A stretch of 64,000 nt of DNA from Macquaria australasica (lineage: Eukaryota; Chordata; Actinopteri; Centrarchiformes; Percichthyidae). The stretch lies in NCBI GenBank assembly GCA_005408345.1, contig SEMN01000062.1:434001-498000 (forward strand), given 5' to 3'. How positions within the stretch are numbered: position 1 is the first letter of the stretch; each line of letters starts with the position of its first letter. Below the pieces are notes generated by a model. That model saw only the letters and a program-made list of their open reading frames with translations, made no database searches and was not told the origin of the DNA. This document shows, piece by piece, positions 62,101 to 64,000 of this stretch. The position numbers and the translations under genes were made by a program.

Positions 62101-64000
62101 ATCTTCTTCTTTACCAGTTTTTTCGTACGGCTTTAATGTTTATCAGTGATAAAGCACCTGTCAATTATCTGCCATGCGTAGGACAGGTCTCCAACTATCT
62201 GCATGGTAATGAGGACTTCTTCTTTGATATTGATGGTGCGGATCATTTGGTGCAGGAACTTCCTGGTGTCGGCCAGGAACTGACAGACCTGCAGGTTAGA
62301 CTCCAACTGGTGGAACTCCTGGACCTGGAGACCAAGAGGAAAACATTTTTATAGATACACATAACTGCACAGAAAACAAACAACACTGCAATCACATGTC
62401 TGTGTCCAAGGATTGTAAGCACTCGCCTGGCAGTCTTATTTTCTTGATGTTTAAAAAAAAAAACAATTCTCCATTGGCGCTTATTCAATTTCTCATGCCT
62501 CATGAGGATAATTTGGTGCTGGCCCAGAAGACTGTACCCATGGACTCGCTAACTGTGTAAACACTTATCAGTGGCTATTTAAATAAACATAACCCAGTGT
62601 TTGCAATTTTTGTAAAATCATATTTGTTCCATTTCTTATTTTGCAACAGACTGTGGCAGGATAGACAGGTGAAAATGAGGGCATTACATTCCACTGAGCC
62701 AAATAAGACATTTCTATTATGCAGTCTAATGTGTGTCTATTTATATGCATTTCATAGCAGTTCATTTTGTCTCTCTATTTGCTACCATTTGCACACATTG
62801 TTCTTGGATTCCCTTTTTAGCTATATGCATGAAGCTAAGGAAATTAAAGTAACTCTGGAACTAACAATTTTATTTAATTTAAATTCTAAGGTCAAAAGAC
62901 AATGAGATTTTAGCTAATAAAATGTAGAAAATGTGAAAATGTAAAGTCTGGGTGAAATACCATTATCTCGCTCACCTCAACAAGAGCCTGTATGAGCTGA
63001 ACTGTCTTCCTCCCAGCAGCTGTAGAGTCCTCATAGTTCAAAGACTCGATCTGCTTTGAGATTTCTCTGAACCAGGCCTGTAAGTTCTCTGTGAGGAATA
63101 ATATAGGTGTGTAATACAAGTGGAGAAAGAATATTATCAAAGTATTTTTCACAAGCGGCGGTTAAGAAAAATGGGTCTCTCTACTAGAGCTAGAGTCGCA
63201 ATGAGAAGTAAGTATGACTGATGTAAATTTAATCTGCCTCTCCCTGCATGTGTGTCCTTGCATTTTTTTCTCATGTCCTTTCCCTGCCTCAACATTTTTC
63301 TCTGAGCAGCTTCAAGCTTAAACTCATTTGTGTTCTGACACAGAAATAATCCATGACCTTCAAAGCATCAAACGCTGCATGGCTGAGGTTCCTTTAGTCA
63401 GTACCACTTCCTTGCTGTGTGTGTAATCCTTCACCATATCCATCCCAACAGTGTAACTCACCATTTTTCTCCACCCTGGTGAGAGGTTTGACGCCAGAGA
63501 AGACTTCGGCCAACTCAGTCATTCGCTCTGATCCCTCCGTCTTATAGCTCTCCCATTTGATCTGCTTCTCCAACAGCATCTGCTTGAACATCTGGAAGAG
63601 GGACAGCACAGATGCTGAGTCGATGAGGAAGGATTAGTCTGATGAGATGTGTAATGAGAACGTTAAATTTGTGTCCTCTCCTAGAGATAGACTGGCTAGC
63701 CATATGCTGCCTCAGTGTATGCTAATTGACGACAGAGCGGACACACCTAATGAGAAACGCAGTTGGCTGGATCACTGTGGAATTATTCTGGCATTAATTT
63801 CACACTTTCACTCTGTCTACCAAAGAGAGAAGCCCAATATGTTCCTTGTTTTTCCATGTTTTCCTGGTCATCATTCACGTTTTCTATTACTGAAGAGAGA
63901 CTCTCACCTCTTTGAGTGTGAACTCAAACTGAGCAGTGTCTAGCAGAATCTGGAACAGGATCTTGGGTTTGTACTTTGAGTCGTTGAGCACTTGGTCTTT
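56167..64000 (-). CDS. washc5: WASH complex subunit 5 (strumpellin), C-terminal 20 exons, 5' end outside window
   Basis: Exons in transcript order: 63908-64000 (runs off the edge), 63462-63591, 62976-63088, 62158-62324, 61771-61846, 61503-61613, 60892-61032, 60211-60291, 59971-60072, 59446-59625, 59154-59278, 58809-58971, 58553-58655, 58386-58465, 58037-58140, 57590-57719, 57295-57391, 56654-56807, 56392-56479, 56167-56223. All junctions keep frame, giving 764 residues, about the last two thirds of the 1159-residue human protein. Clear blocks are LPLLRINQANSADLLSVSQFYSGELV, EGILMMKTTLVGIIK, FEYIQDYVSIYGLKIWQEEVSRI, GRLCREILRITDPK, IANELNYSCKFDSKHLAAALENLNK, YLEAAGIHNPLSK, KRLPYFPMINFLFIIAQLPK and the end FIFDEFRTIL. 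The WASH complex activates Arp2/3 on endosomes for retromer cargo sorting; human WASHC5 variants cause spastic paraplegia SPG8. The intron after exon 57295-57391 has a GC donor. Nsmce2 follows on the same strand. Confidence 0.95.

Overview
This window comes from a ray-finned fish genome, most likely a spiny-rayed (percomorph) teleost. The reasons are spliced vertebrate genes with short GT-AG introns, abundant CA/GT and GA microsatellites, and dispersed repeats typical of percomorphs: a GTGGTGGAAAGTAAC/CACCACTG-ended MITE family, a TTAGCTTAGCATAAAGACTGG foldback family, and LINE tails ending in TTGAATTGAATTG. No prokaryotic, viral or organellar gene was seen. The species cannot be named from sequence alone.

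I can support six protein-coding genes. From left to right: prelid3a (+, all six coding exons, 60-1902); fbxo32/atrogin-1 (-, nine exons, 5263-11417), convergent with prelid3a; klhl38 (-, four coding exons, 17373-19515); a 27-kb gene desert (about 19.5-46.4 kb) with repeats and a few unique stretches that could be regulatory; lratd2/fam84b (-, single coding exon, 47224-48054); nsmce2 (-, six exons, 51941-55419); and the 3' two thirds of washc5/strumpellin (-, last 20 exons, 56167-64000), whose 5' end lies beyond the window. I placed exon boundaries by hand from splice sites, reading frame and my recollection of the human proteins. All junctions keep frame, giving predicted proteins of 178, 357, 587, 276, 230 and at least 764 residues.

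Fbxo32, klhl38, nsmce2, washc5 and lratd2 all have human counterparts on 8q24 (from memory), so the window is a compacted and partly rearranged piece of that synteny block. Prelid3a comes from elsewhere (human 18p). Fbxo32 and klhl38 are both muscle-expressed genes and lie in tandem, as in human. The fbxo32 upstream region has a TATA box, a CACGTG E-box and a forkhead-type site. About 1.3 kb upstream of klhl38 an M-CAT and a MEF2 motif sit side by side. Washc5 and nsmce2 lie head to tail with about 320 bp between them, whereas I recall the human pair as divergent.

Nothing here looks like a wholly new biological system. The points most worth checking are two GC-AG introns with the same GCATGT donor, a MITE that fills most of nsmce2 intron 1 and ends about 20 nt from the splice acceptor, the Cys-to-Ser change in Lratd2, the klhl38 muscle motif pair, and candidate conserved non-coding blocks in the desert.
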